A stretch of DNA of 64,000 nucleotides from the NCBI GenBank assembly GCA_951799405.1, contig OX637334.1:8494001-8558000 (forward strand). Direction: 5' to 3'. Position 1 is the stretch's first letter. Each line of letters begins with the position of its first letter. This stretch comes from Agapetus fuscipes. Lineage: Eukaryota; Arthropoda; Insecta; Trichoptera; Glossosomatidae. Positions 17,827 to 28,678 of the stretch are shown in pieces. The position numbers and the translations under genes are program-made. Below the pieces are notes generated by a model. That model saw only the letters and a program-made list of their open reading frames with translations. It searched no databases and was not told where the DNA came from.

Positions 17827-18410
17827 CTTGGCTTATAGGTTGCTGTGAGGCATCGATCCAAAGATGGTGAGAGGCTAGCCCCCCACTGAAAACTTTGATT
17901 CACTTTGCCAATGTCACTGAGTGAATGGTAGCGAAATGAGTAAAGTATGCACAGTGGAAATGAAGCATTTGAGAAGCATGACAGGAAAAACCCTGAAGGA
18001 TAGAGTTAGGAATGAGTGGGTAAAGAAAAAATGTAAGTTGAAAGAGGATGTTAAAGTTAAGGTACAAAATAATGTTATGAGATGGTTTGGGTAAGTGTGA
18101 AAGGAAAAAGAGGTAAGGGACGACCGAGAAAAGTATGGAATGATCAGATTGAGGAAGAATGGGATATACAAAGTGAGCGTAAAAGAAGAAAATGCATGAA
18201 GACGGTGATGGATATGAATGAATTGAAAAGGTGTGTGAGGCAGCTCTACAGACGATCTGGCCACTCCTAGCGGAATGGCGACGGAGTTACAGTTACAGTT
18301 CCTGACCTTTTTTGGGAAGGAAGAGTTGCAGGGTTTATGTTAATTTGTGATTTGAGTCTTAATTTTGTAAGTTTATCTACAGCTTTTGAAAGCTCGAACT
18401 TGTTCTATGA
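17827..18410 (+). repeat. family A repeat split by a LINE fragment
   Basis: The 5' half (TTGGCTTATAGGTTGCTGTG to TTTGCCAATGTCAC) ends near 17920 and the 3' half resumes near 18302 (CCTGACC...GGGAAGGAAGAGTTGCAGGG). The 380 bp between are LINE sequence. Confidence 0.7.
17921..18301 (+). pseudogene. LINE reverse transcriptase C-terminus nested in family A
   Basis: Frames give VRNEWVKKKCKLKEDVKVKV, NVMRWFG and then VKGKRGKGRPRKVWNDQI, ending RRSGHS and a stop at 18268. It has one frame break. It is the same element type as at 13501 and 59236. Confidence 0.68.
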
Positions 18411-19027
18411 CCAAATTTTAAAATGTCGTGACAAATTATACGAGTATATACTTAATTTCAAAATAGAACTGTCCCTCGATAATCCGACATATTTAAATCT
18501 GACTAACTCGGTAGTCCGACGGGATTCGTATTTCTTTTTCAATCTTAAGCCATCATTGTACAATATAGGTACAAGCCTTAATAGGTATCTGCACTCAGCC
18601 TATACAACTTAAATTTTGACATTTTTATCGTGTGTTTTTTAATCGACCAAAGTATTGGATGGTTCTCAATAACGTTCAGAACTGCATAACAAATGATGGG
18701 CGTAGTTTGTCTCGATCCAATACGTTGATAGGAGTTGGTTTAATTTGTTGAGACTTTTTTATTTCGATTCGCAGATACAATTTCAGATACAGTGTAGCCA
18801 AAAGGATAACAGACAGACAGACTGTCAATGATTCAGACCATCAAGCCGACAGTCATTGAGACAAAAACACCACTTTTTACGTTACATTTATCAATTCTTA
18901 GAACTAAATTTGGATCGGCCAGTGCGTTGCCGAACGCCGGCCAATCAGCGTGTTGGATTAAGTTTTGTCAAGGAGTTCGATGGGGGCGACAATCATGGCC
19001 TTTGTTACTGGATGGTGCCTTATCATC
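18411..19027. other. intron sequence, no recognised element
   Basis: Nothing supported. Confidence 0.4.
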
Positions 19028-19280
19028 TGATCTAATCTAATCTAATCCTATTTGCAAATATGTATTAACACTAAAAATTCATATTTAATGCATGCCCACT
19101 GTCAAACACGTGTAATTTCGCGCTTACACATGGCGCATGTGGACTTCAAACACAAAAACCCAATCTATAGTGAACATTGCAATTTTGGCGACCTTCTGTG
19201 AAACAGGAGTGACATTGGAAAAGTGAAACAATTATTACAGAATTGGTGGTCAGCCTCATACCAACCTATAAATTAAGGGA
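19028..19280 (-). repeat. family A repeat, full length, with TTAGA tail
   Basis: The left end is (TCTAA)n, the tail on the - strand. The block TTCGCGCTTACACATGGCGC is present and the 5' end reads AACCTATAAATTAAGGG. Confidence 0.84.
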
Positions 19281-19578
19281 TAACATAATAAAAAAGCCAT
19301 TTTTAACATAATTCAACGTTTTTGATAGTTCATGATTATCTACCTCGGTCAAATACCTATCGGATTATCGAAGGACAACACTGTAACTTTTTTATACTAT
19401 TATCTTAAATAAACATGTTTAATCACACTCTAAAAAATTCCATTTCGTGACCCATCATAAATTATAAACCCTCTATAAGGGAAAAAAGAAGACTTTAAAG
19501 ACAAAAAAAAAAGAAAAACTAGCATCAATTATATTATCTAGGTTTTTGGCAGTTACTTCGTGAAAGTTCATTTTAATA

Positions 19579-19814
19579 GATTAAAATAAAAAAACTTATT
19601 TGTTACAATTCACATGAGCTTTTATTATTTTTTAAACACTACCGGTTTCGGGAGAAGCAATACCTCCCATCTTCAGTACTTCAGTACTTAATACTTCAAT
19701 AGTTTTATATTTACACCTGAAGATGGGAGGTATTGCTTCTCCCGAAACCGGTAGTGTTTAAAAAATAATAAAAGCTCATGTGAATTGTAACAAATAAGTT
19801 TTTTTATTTTAATC
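19579..19814. repeat. perfect 98-bp inverted repeat with 40-bp loop
   Basis: Arms 19579-19676 and 19717-19814 are exact reverse complements. The loop is 19677-19716. Perfect arms imply very recent formation or ongoing conversion. Confidence 0.92.
19713..19757 (+). ncRNA. hammerhead-ribozyme-like motif in the right arm of the inverted repeat
   Basis: ACAC pairs with GTGT as stem I (4 bp). The core is CTGAAGA, stem II GGGAG/CTCCC, then GAAA, a minimal stem III (ACCGGT) and A before stem I. One extra T lies between the core and stem II, as in the other motifs here. The left arm carries the same core on the - strand (19636-19676) but without a paired stem I. Confidence 0.4.
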
Positions 19815-19826
19815 AACTAGCATCAA

Positions 19827-20252
19827 ATTTGAAAGCGACATCTTTATCTTCATACCAATTACTCTTCCCCACTCCAGCGATTCTTTTCTCGGCTATTCCT
19901 CTTTTTCCCTCGGCGGTTTGTCTTATCTGACCCCAGCGTTTACCACCCCTGAACTCCTCGGGGAAGACTTTAATTTTTTGGCTCGCTAACCGCGGTTTTG
20001 GTTGGCTGCCCCTGGCTATTCCTTTTTCAGAAAAGGGATCTGCGAAATTTGATGGAACCATTTCTTTGGTTAAAAAAACATTCAAGTGTGCAACTTTTCA
20101 TCACGAGGTAGCAGTTTTAATCTGTTTTTATTTTCCATACTTGAATACTTAAAAAGCATTTTTAATCTAACATAGCAAATTTGGAAATAAATGGTAGATT
20201 AGGCTAGTGGAAAATGAAAATATGAATGTTTGTATACGGTACGCTATTAAAC
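19827..20252. other. intron sequence, no recognised element
   Basis: Moderately GC-rich at 19850-20060 with an open frame on the - strand that matches nothing known. Confidence 0.4.
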
Positions 20253-20537
20253 ACTACTAAGATACACATATAGTGTTATAGTTTGCCGCGTTTTCCCCAA
20301 AGGCATCGCATTTGGTGAGTAGAACCTATTTATTTTTACAGGTAAGGGAGCCGGCCTTACGCCAGACACTTCCGTTGAAGTTGGTTTTTATGAAGACTGA
20401 GTAAACATTGCCGGTATTTTATTTAGGATTTGAAATAAACGTCGAAACGGGAAATCCTTTCTGAAACCCTCGATGGGATTCCAACCCGAGCTCTCGGCAT
20501 GGAATGCAAGAGGTCTACCAACTGAGCTATCGACCGG
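20253..20537 (-). repeat. family B tRNA-derived SINE
   Basis: The tRNA head at the right end reads CCGGTCGATAGCTCAGTTGG in reverse complement. There is a deletion in the central part (the CCCAGCTCCCGAG block is missing). Confidence 0.82.
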
Positions 20538-20961
20538 TAAATACAAATAAATAAAAAACATTACTCCACGATATCTTATAGCCATTTACCAAACAAAGAA
20601 TGCACTATTACCTACTTATTTTTTTCTTTGCGATATCTTTTGTTTCATTAAGCAAGACAGGGGTGGATTCACACCATAAAACAATAACTTTTGCACAGGG
20701 GTGCCGCTCAGGGGTGGCGGGGCCTTAATTAACTGTCTCTTCCACCCCCGGAGATATCATTTCATGATATTAAGGTGAAACGACTCACTATTTAAGCTGG
20801 CAGTGTATATTTCAAGTCATTTAATGGACATTAAAACAGGGATGCCTATATTCAGGATTTGATATTGCAACTTTAATAAATATCTAATAGAAAATGCACA
20901 CTTCAACTTGTTACTACTAAAGGTGGTAAATATATAAGTAAAAAATAAAGGTCGTACGCAT
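20538..20961. other. intron sequence, no recognised element
   Basis: Nothing supported. Confidence 0.4.
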
Positions 20962-21063
20962 ATATAATCTACAATCTAAGTTGCAAAGATATATTAACAT
21001 TTAAAAATCATATTAAATGCGCGCCCACAAACAGACACATGTAAGTTCGCGCATACAAATGCT
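20962..21063 (-). repeat. family A repeat, 3' part only
   Basis: Contains CTAAGTTGCAAAGATATATT and TAAGTTCGCGCATAC; truncated at what would be the middle of the element. Confidence 0.75.
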
Positions 21064-21084
21064 TTTTTCAATCCATCGAAGGGT

Positions 21085-21200
21085 AGGTATATCTTAAAAT
21101 AAATGGCATTTTTTTGTACTTCGCCGAGAATCAAATGCACGACCTTCCGATGGCAATTCTAAAGTGTTAACAGATTAGACCATAGACCGGTCAATGCATT
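21085..21200 (-). repeat. family C SINE, diverged tRNA-like part
   Basis: TACTTCGCCGAGAATCAAAT and ACGACCTTCCGATGG correspond to the GTGCTCCGCCGGGATTCGAA block of better copies. Confidence 0.5.
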
Positions 21201-21339
21201 GGAGTTTTATTTATTTACGTAAAAATGGAAGCCACCCTTATTTTAACCTGTTCATTATAAAGTAGGTGCTTTTCCTATGTGTTTTTGACGAAGAAGTTTA
21301 TTTTATTGATGATGGTTAAATAGAAAATAAATTCCGTGA

Positions 21340-21823
21340 CTTATCATTGGTATGAGCCTAATTATCCATTCTGGAAAATTTGATTCACTTTTGTCAATGA
21401 CAATGTCAATGACACTTTTTTAGGTAATGGTGGCAAGAGTTACAGATTTTATATACATTTGAGACGTAGTTTGTGTTTATTTAAAAGTTGGTATGCGGCT
21501 GACCACCCATGCTGTAAAAATGGTTCACTTTGCCAATGTCACCCCTGTTACAGGGAAGGACGGCAAGAGTTGCAGGGTGTATATCCATTTGAGATTTGGT
21601 TTTTATGTTTTGGGTTCACATGAGGCATGTGCAAGCGCGAACTTGTACGTGTCTGGTTGTGGGAATGCATGTAATGTGAATCTCCAATGTAACATATCTT
21701 TGCAACTGAGATTAGATTAGATTAGATTAGGTACCTATGTACGTAAGTGCGAAGTGTTCGTGGGCATACATTTAATGCGAATCCTAAATGTTGGCTAATC
21801 TTTGCAACTTAGATTATAGAAAA
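21340..21823 (+). repeat. family A repeats, three head-to-tail copies
   Basis: 21340-21484 is a 5' half, 21487-21720 is full length with a (GATTA)4 tail, and 21740-21823 is a 3' end only. The middle copy is near consensus (CTGACCACCCATGCTGTAAA, GCGCGAACTTGTACGTG). Confidence 0.82.
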
Positions 21824-22257
21824 ATATCATTTCACCTCAAATGTAAAAAACTTCCCTGAAAAAATGGAATGGTATGATTATCCTCTAGCGACGCAATCTT
21901 TAATCAAAAACATCTCAAAAAGCTTTTAATCCCGACGCATAGATGTCGTTAGCAGTCAGAATAAACGTTCATTCAAACAGCTGGTATGGGAAACACAGAA
22001 AATTACGTAAACAATAATATTATACGTACACGTAATACGACCCAATGCGAAAGTTTATCTAAGAAAGTTCAATACTGAGTTTATCTAATTTTTTCAGCAT
22101 ACTAGATCATTATTCTTTCAATTTTTAACTCATCTTAGTCTAGTGGTAAAGCACAAGCAGAAGGTAATGTGTTCGATAAAAGTAATTTTAAGAAAGGACT
22201 ATACTGACAACAACCAGACGAATTTTGGACTTGGCACTATCATGTTCATCAGGTCCT
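21824..22257. other. intron sequence; weak tRNA-like segment
   Basis: 22130-22190 has TTAGTCTAGTGGTAAAGC (A-box-like) and GTGTTCGATAAAAG (poor B box), perhaps an old SINE head. Otherwise nothing. Confidence 0.3.
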
Positions 22258-22450
22258 TGACTTAAAGGGTTGGTATGAGGCTGACCCCCATACTCTAAAA
22301 TCTTGGTTCAATTTGGCCAATGCCACCTCGGTTTCTAGAAAAGGTGGTAGGAGTTACAAAGTTTATCTTCATGTGAGGTTTGGTTTATTTTGTATGTATT
22401 CTGCATGTAGGTCAATATATTATCTTTGCAACTTAGATTATAGATTACCT
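22258..22450 (+). repeat. family A repeat with central deletion
   Basis: Both ends are present (GGTTGGTATGAGGCTGACC and GCAACTTAGATTATAG), but the GCGCGAACTTACACGTG block is deleted. Confidence 0.78.
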
Positions 22451-22595
22451 GGAGAAGTAAATAATCTCCAAAAACAAAGTAATATTTGTGGTCAACGGCA
22501 TAGGACGTGGAAGGAAACGGGAAACTACCATTTTAAAGGCCTAAGTGGTGTTCTATGAACTATTATTATTGATCGTTATTGGTTTACCAATCGAC

Positions 22596-22739
22596 AGCTT
22601 AGTGCTTGTTGGTCTTATCTCCAACAGATTTAATTTCTCAAAAGCAATTTTTTTCGTGTACTGGACCAATGTGAATGCTGGAATTTTTTTTTTTTTCGAC
22701 AATTTCATCGAATCAAATGGTAGATAAACCAAACAAGGA
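22596..22739. mobile_element. MITE, copy 2, short form
   Basis: AGTGCTTGTTGGTCTTATCT at the left and AGATAAACCAAACAAGGA at the right match the ends of the element at 4811-5070. The interior also shares ATTTGATTC and AAATTGTC in reverse. Confidence 0.5.
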
Positions 22740-22975
22740 ATATCGCCGGGGCGTGCATCCCATACAGGCACATGCGCCTGATAGATAGGCAATATATGGT
22801 AAAAAACGCATTTAAGCTCGATATTGAGATTTGAAATTTAAAATATAAGTTCGATTGGAGTTCGTTAGCACTACAGTCAATTTCAAATGAGTTATTTTAA
22901 AGGAATGGGAGATGTTTTATTCTAAAATTTATTACCTATACCCTATGCATGTGCCTAAATATCGGTGCTGTTCTC

Positions 22976-23105
22976 GCAACTAAGCTACACATGTAGTGTA
23001 ATATTGTCTGCGTTATCCCCGAAGGGGTCACATGTGGGACCTATTTTTTTTACGGGTAAGGAGGCTGGCCGCACACCAACTACTTTCAGTTGAAGTGAGG
23101 GCTGT
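22976..23105 (-). repeat. family B SINE, 3' part
   Basis: CTAAGCTACACATGTAGTG and GCGTTATCCCCGAAGGGGTC to CAGTTGAAGTGAGGG; the tRNA half is absent (5' truncation). Confidence 0.75.
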
Positions 23106-23169
23106 TAACTTGAAAAATACTCGGACTATCGGGAATCCACTTTTTATTAACTATGGATGACGTCACATA

Positions 23170-23506
23170 AAAACGCAAAAGCAACTACGCTACACATATA
23201 GTCTAACTTCTTGCCGCGTTATCGCCGAAGGTTTCGCATGTGGCGAGTTAAAGCTGTTTATTTTTACAGGTATTTTACAGGTGAGGGGGCCGGCCTTACG
23301 CCAACCATTTCAGTTAAAGTGGGGGTTTCCCAGCTCCCGAGAGGGCTGGTACTCATTTTTTGTGAAGGCTGAGTAAACCTAGCCGGTATTTTATTTTGGT
23401 GTTTGAAATAAACACCGAAACGGGAAGTCATTTCTGACTTCCTCGGCGGGATTCGAAGTTCGAACCCGAGCTCACGGCATGAGCCAACTGAGCTACTGAC
23501 CGGACA
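23170..23506 (-). repeat. family B tRNA-derived SINE, full length with damaged tRNA head
   Basis: All body blocks are present. In the head, the A-box region has lost about 20 bp and AAGTTCG is duplicated next to the B box. Confidence 0.85.
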
Positions 23507-24514
23507 TAGCCGAGGATATTTTGAGTGTCCGGAGTCCACTGATTTGGGGGTCTTGCTCCACGCTGTCCTCACGTGGTTTTGGGTTCAAGAGCCGCTTACG
23601 TTGGCGTGCTTGGCGGTAGTAAGCGCGGTTATCGTCCTACCCCCGATTTCTATTGGAAACTATGGCGTGCCTCTACGAAAAGCCTATGTCTTCCTATACA
23701 CATAATAAACCGGTGATACAAAGCTAAAGTCAGAAAAAAGTTTAACGTATTTGTAATGAAATTGAATATATCTCGTATGGAAAGATCAAGTACTAGAGTA
23801 AATTGAGAATAAAAATGATTTCTTGAGACAAGTGAAATTGTAAAATACTGTGAATTGTCATGATATTTGTTTTTAAATCAAACTATAAAATCCAAAATCA
23901 AAAATATATATCACAAGCACAGACGTGTAAGTTCGCGCATACTTACACATCCCGTATTTTTAATTTCAAAATAATTTATGAAATTGAGTACTTAGGTATA
24001 TACCTACGGTTTTGAAAGGTACACACCTAATGGAAGCCGAGGAAAAATGAATTGAAATGGTGAGATTATCAAAATTATGAAAGAACGGAAAATGTTGCAA
24101 CAGTTATTACGATATTTTACATTCTTCTTAAACTACAATCCAAACTACCTACTGTTTATAAAAAATAGATTTAAAAAAACTTCCTTCTTTTCGTGTTTTT
24201 TTTAGTTGTGGTATTAATCCAACTTATTACTTTTTATTTAGCAAATTTCAATTTTATTAAATTAGTTTTTTTTTAAATGTATTAAATTACAATTTATTTC
24301 AGTCTTAACGGCTCTGAATGTGTTAACGTATCGACATAAAACGAAGCGGTTTCAGGGTAGTTCGTCAGCAAAAAAAATCTTTTGATTTTTCCCTTGTTTT
24401 AAACATAGGGGGTTTCATTCCAGCATTTCTTTTATTGTTTAATTTATATAAAATTTTGTAATTACACTTCTCGTATAGTAGACAAACGATTGTCAGAAAA
24501 CTTATGTTATTCTA
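23507..24514. other. intron sequence; one small family A fragment
   Basis: 23905-23955 contains CACAAGCACAGACGTGTAAG, part of family A on the - strand. The rest is unassigned. Confidence 0.4.
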
Positions 24515-24548
24515 GACGTTTCGTTAACCTCATAGCCAACGTCTTCAG
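24515..24548 (-). ncRNA. hammerhead-ribozyme-like motif
   Basis: On the - strand CTGAAGA, C, GTTGGC-loop-GTTAAC, GAAA, CGTC. Stem I does not pair with the present flanks, so it is probably inactive. Confidence 0.3.
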
Positions 24549-25220
24549 GATGCGCCTTTTCTGCATAGTGATTAAAGATAAACGAATGGTCGAAAATGAT
24601 GTAAGTTCTCCTATAACATTTTGTCCGAGAAGTGTAATTTGTTTTTAAAAATTAGATTAATTTTAATGTGTACCTACATGTTTCAAACAACCGTACTCCA
24701 GTTTGAATATTACCTGCAGTCACCTGACATTAATATATTTTTTATTGTTTTTAGGAATGGTCAATAGTACAGTTGTAGAAGAAATTACACAACATGTGTA
24801 GCTTAATTGAAATAAAAAAACCTAAATTGAATATTTAAAAAATAAACGTCTGGAAAATTGAAATCGTACTGTATATTCAGTCAGCTGTTCCGAGGGGGTA
24901 GATCGAGCTTTCGATACAGCCTTAGAGCTTTACATATGGGTGGGCGGGGCGGTGGGGTGGTGGGGTGTAAGGGAGGCAGTCAAAAGCTAAGTTCATTGCC
25001 ACAGCAGCCATCAAACACGCCTTATCGCCCACATCTAAATAAATATATTGAAAACATTTACACGCCCCGATAATTATTCAGTTTTGCTTTCAAACGGAGA
25101 AAATAACTAACTCTAGCTGCTCCGGAAAGTGGGGAGTAGTCAAGCAGTTAGTGAAAGTAATAAGTGACATGTTGTAAATAGTGAGTGATGAGTAACAAAT
25201 GAGTTGTGTTTATAGTACGA
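24549..25220. other. intron sequence with a G-rich tract
   Basis: 24938-24974 on the + strand has seven close runs of 2-4 G (GGGTGGGCGGGGCGGTGGGG and on), able to form a G-quadruplex. No other feature. Confidence 0.5.
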
Positions 25221-25345
25221 AAAAAACGCAACTAAGCTACACACATAGTGTAACTTCTTGCCGCGTTATCCCCGAAGGGTTCCGCATGTGGTGAGTGGAA
25301 CCTTTTATTTTTTCAATTTATTTTTACAGGTAACGGGGCTGGGCT
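25221..25345 (-). repeat. family B SINE, 3' part
   Basis: AACGCAACTAAGCTACACAC to TTTTTACAGGTAACGGGGCTG; 5' truncated before the ACCACTTCAGTTGAAG block. Confidence 0.8.
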
Positions 25346-25369
25346 TGATCTTAGAGTTACAATGTCACA

Positions 25370-25603
25370 ATACGGCTTTATCTATCATAAGCTGCAAAGA
25401 TACATTGACATTTAAGGCTCATATTTAATGCATGCCCACAAGCAGGCACATGCCAGTTCGCTTTAACTTTACTGCATGTGTACTTACAAAATAAACCAAA
25501 CCTCACATGAATATAAACTTTGCAACTCCAGTCGCCTTTCTCAGAAAAGAGTTGACTTTTTTTTTTACAGATTTGGTGGTCAACTTTTAAGTCAAGGATT
25601 AAT
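25370..25603 (-). repeat. family A repeat, full length, diverged
   Basis: The 3' end reads CTATCATAAGCTGCAAAGAT and the 5' end CAACTTTTAAGTCAAGG. A T-run expansion (25558-25567) replaces the GTAAAAAATGG block. Confidence 0.78.
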
Positions 25604-26087
25604 AAATACAATTATTCAAATAATAGCATTTCTTTTGAAATACTAAACCAATTTTGCTCATCATTTATTTAACCAAATTTTAAGTTGTATAATAATGGCA
25701 GCGCCTTACATGCCTCAAAAATAAATATAATGTCTGATTTGATTAGTAGAACAGTGGAATCCCGGCGGGTACAACACACGCATTCAACCATTATCCTGGT
25801 GTGAACACATGCTTACATAAACTCAGCCATTATTAGTCGTGGAAGTTGTTTGTGTGTGTATTGGTTATGTAACTAATTTTTTTATAAATCAAACAAATAC
25901 GCTCGTTACAGTTTTGTAATCTTAATTTTTATTTTTGCATATTATTTTTTTCTTGTCATTCTTAAGGCTAGCTCACATACAAGCTATCGTAAAACTGAAT
26001 ACTCGAGAAATTTAACTGCGCATATATTTTTTTCTATGAATTAATACACTCGAAGCATTTTTTAAATAGTAACTTTTTTCTCGGCGA
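25604..26087. other. intron sequence, no recognised element
   Basis: Nothing supported. Confidence 0.4.
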
Positions 26088-26202
26088 GCAAACGTCAGTC
26101 TTGTATGGGGCTGCCGGCCTTAGCAACTGATAACAAAATGTTTGTTTCCCTTTTCTCTAGCAACCTTGCCGAGTGACGTAACAATGTTTTCTACGCAGAT
26201 GT
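26088..26202 (-). mobile_element. MITE-like unit with CGTCA/TGACG ends
   Basis: TTCTCGGCGAGCAAACGTCA at the left and GAGTGACGTAACAATG at the right. Related units: 47201-47312, 50523-50646, 52240-52325 and 53158-53240. Confidence 0.5.
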
Positions 26203-26221
26203 AACTTAGTCATATTGAACC

Positions 26222-26432
26222 TTCATTATCTAAGTTGAAAAGTTATATTTACATGTAAGGCTCATATTATAATTTAATGTGCACCAACAAGCAGACATGT
26301 GTACGTATGTTGCATGTTTACTTACAAAATAAATCAAACCTCCTTTCCCTGAAATGGGGCGGCATTGGAAAAAGTAAACCAAGTTTTTACAGTATGGGAG
26401 GTCAGCCTTATGTAACCTTATTTTATCAAGCT
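26222..26432 (-). repeat. family A repeat with central deletion
   Basis: ATCTAAGTTGAAAAGTTATA to GAGGTCAGCCTTATGTAACC; the middle (TTGCAGGGCTTATGTTC region) is missing. Confidence 0.72.
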
Positions 26433-27251
26433 ATTTTATTGTTAGCATTTTCTCAAAGATTCCAGACACGCATTTACTCGCACACTTTTTTGATTACCAT
26501 AGCCATTCGAATGTCAATACTGTGGATTTATAAAGTTGAATGTGGCTGAAAGGTCTGTTATTATATTAAAACTGACCCAAACAATTTTATTTTTCATGTA
26601 TTCAAACCGTAAGATTAACCATCGAACAAAGTATGAAAAAAAAATTGCAAAAAAAAGTGTACCCATGGAGTACTCCATGTATAAAACATTACATTCGCTT
26701 TTACCAAAAAAATGTATGATTACTTAAACAGCGACCCTACTGAGCGTCTTAGTTTCCATACATTTTTTAGTAAACGTAATGGTTTAAACCTTTTTTTTTA
26801 TTTTTACTTTGGGAACACAGCACCCCGAGTATAAAACATTTACTTCAACTCCAGTTGATCGCGTTAATAGAAAAACGTTTGAAACAAAAAACAGCACCCT
26901 AGTGAGTGATTAGTGTCGATATATTTTTTTATTTACTCGATCGAAGGGAGTTAAGGTAGTGTTTTATACTAGGGGTACTGGAGTCTTGTTCCATATGATG
27001 TTTGAACACGCAGAAAATTGCTGTAAGCCAATACAAGACGTTGTTTTCACAGAACATAAATCTCAAATTATTGTAACAATTTTTTTTCCGACATTTTTTT
27101 CCAAAAAAAAATACACTACACGTGTCTGAAATGGCCGGTTTTGGCGAAATAACAAACTTTTTTATCAAAATTGCTGAAGCAATAAATATATATTCATATT
27201 TTTTTCGAGTGGCCTAAGTACAGATTTTTCTTTCTGCATTCTACGTGGCTG
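26433..27251. other. intron sequence with degenerate units
   Basis: 26730-26780 and 26880-26950 hold units related to those at 6740-7125 (CTTAGTTTCCATACATTTTT; ATATTTTTTTATTTACTCGA). The rest is unassigned. Confidence 0.4.
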
Positions 27252-27591
27252 ATAAAAACGCAAAAACGCAAGTAAGCTACACATATAGTGTAACTTCTTG
27301 CCGCGTTATCCCCGAAGGGGCCGCATGTGGCGAGTTGAACCTATTTATTTTTACAGGTAAGAGGGCCGGCCTTACGCCAACCACTTCAGTTGAAGTGAGG
27401 GTTTCCCAGCTCCCGAGGGGGCTGGTACTCATTTCTTGTGAAGGCTGAGTAAACCTTGCGGGTATTTTAATTATGGGGTTTGAAATAAACACCGAAATAG
27501 GAAATCATTTCTGACACCCTCCTCGGTGGGATTCGAACCCGAGCTCACGGGGTAGAATGCAAGCACTCTACCAACTGAGCTATCGACCGGA
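27252..27591 (-). repeat. family B tRNA-derived SINE, full length, near consensus
   Basis: Reverse complement from CCGGTCGATAGCTCAGTTGG (A box) and GGGTTCGAATCCCACCG (B box) through GTTTCCCAGCTCCCGAG (as written on +) to TGTGTAGCTTACTTGCGTTT. It is one of the best copies for defining the family. Confidence 0.9.
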
Positions 27592-27980
27592 CTGACAAGG
27601 AATATCAAGGAATATGGTACTTATTGCCTTTTTTGATCAAAAATTATTACTATAAAGGATATTTTGTAAGGATAAACTTACAAAATTCAGTACTGAACAA
27701 TTCATTTAATACTTTGCTGTATCATACCAGGCAGTAAGCTCCTTAGTTTAACAAGCTACATGAAAAGAAATACTAGACGAAATTTCCCTCATTTTTTCTC
27801 CTTTTCATTCTTCCCCCACTAAGCTCTCTCAGTCCTATACATGCATATTTTTCTATTGATTCTGTAAAAAAATGTTATTGGTTGTTAAGACAGCAGTTTC
27901 ATACAAGACGGATGTTTGTTCGCTGAGAAAAAAGTTTTAAATTCAAAAATGTATCCATTTCAACACAGTTTAGTCGTTGG
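27592..27980. other. intron sequence, no recognised element
   Basis: 27905-27930 (GATGTTTGTTCGCTGAGAAA) resembles one end of the CGTCA/TGACG MITE-like units. Confidence 0.35.
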
Positions 27981-28080
27981 GTAATGGTCATTACGCAACG
28001 GGCTGTAGAAATGTATGGCATTGTGATACCGTTAGACGTTTTTCTATTAAATAAATTACCAAGTGGGAGTAGAAAAATAA
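27981..28080 (+). repeat. short dispersed repeat, copy 1
   Basis: CAACGGGCTGTAGAAATGTA to AAGTGGGAGTAGAAAAATA; copy 2 is at 35125-35216 with the same order of words. Confidence 0.6.
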
Positions 28081-28579
28081 TCATTTAACAAAGTTTCATT
28101 TATTTCCATTTAAGAATGTGTTTTTATTTTATGTAATGTATTTTTTAAGATACCTGCAAATAATAATCTGTATTTATTTTGACTCGGGCATGCTGGTGTG
28201 TGTGGAATAATCTAGACACGCTGTATTGAACTCTTGACCCTTCTTTAGTGCTTGTATTTAAGACAAGGTTTCACGCTCAAGTTAAAAGAAAAACAGAAAC
28301 TAATAGTATTTAATATGTGATTTGTATTAAGTATGATAACGATATACTCGTACCTTTATCGTATATTGTAGGTGCTTCCTGGTGCTTCCCTTATTTCCAT
28401 AGCGCTTCCTACCCCATCATAATTTTCTTGCCTTGAGGACTTATCAGTAACGAACTTCGGAAGGCATTAACTTCGTTTTATTATCAATTATTATTCAGTC
28501 TACCTTACTCCTTTAAATATTCAACATTTTTTTCAAACCAGGCACTTCTATCCATATTCATAAACAATGCTAGCTATGA
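28081..28579. other. intron sequence, no recognised element
   Basis: Nothing supported. Confidence 0.4.
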
Positions 28580-28678
28580 TATAATAACATTGAAAACTCA
28601 TATTTAATGTACTTATGTCCAGTATCCACAAGCAGATACGTTTAATTTGCTGCATGTGCACCTGCTTACAAAATAACG
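28580..28678 (-). repeat. family A repeat, fragment
   Basis: ACTCATATTTAATG and AATTTGCTGCATGTGCACCT; it stops where the degenerate repeat block begins. Confidence 0.55.

Larger units (their letters stand above)
19517..19826. mobile_element. insertion with 12-bp flanking direct repeats and a 98-bp inverted repeat
   Basis: AACTAGCATCAA occurs at 19517-19528 and 19815-19826, bracketing 286 bp as expected of a target duplication. Inside are 50 bp of unmatched sequence and then the long inverted repeat. No reading frame. The sequence words (CCCGAAACCGGT next to CTGAAGATGGGAGG) resemble ends of Penelope-like elements; this is an inference. Confidence 0.6.

Noticed and set aside
17914..18264. Minus-strand 116-residue hydrophobic open frame
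   Set aside because: Antisense of the LINE C-terminal piece; the + strand carries the recognisable motif.
24858..25073. Small Gly-rich open frame
   Set aside because: Created by the G-rich tract; no other support.
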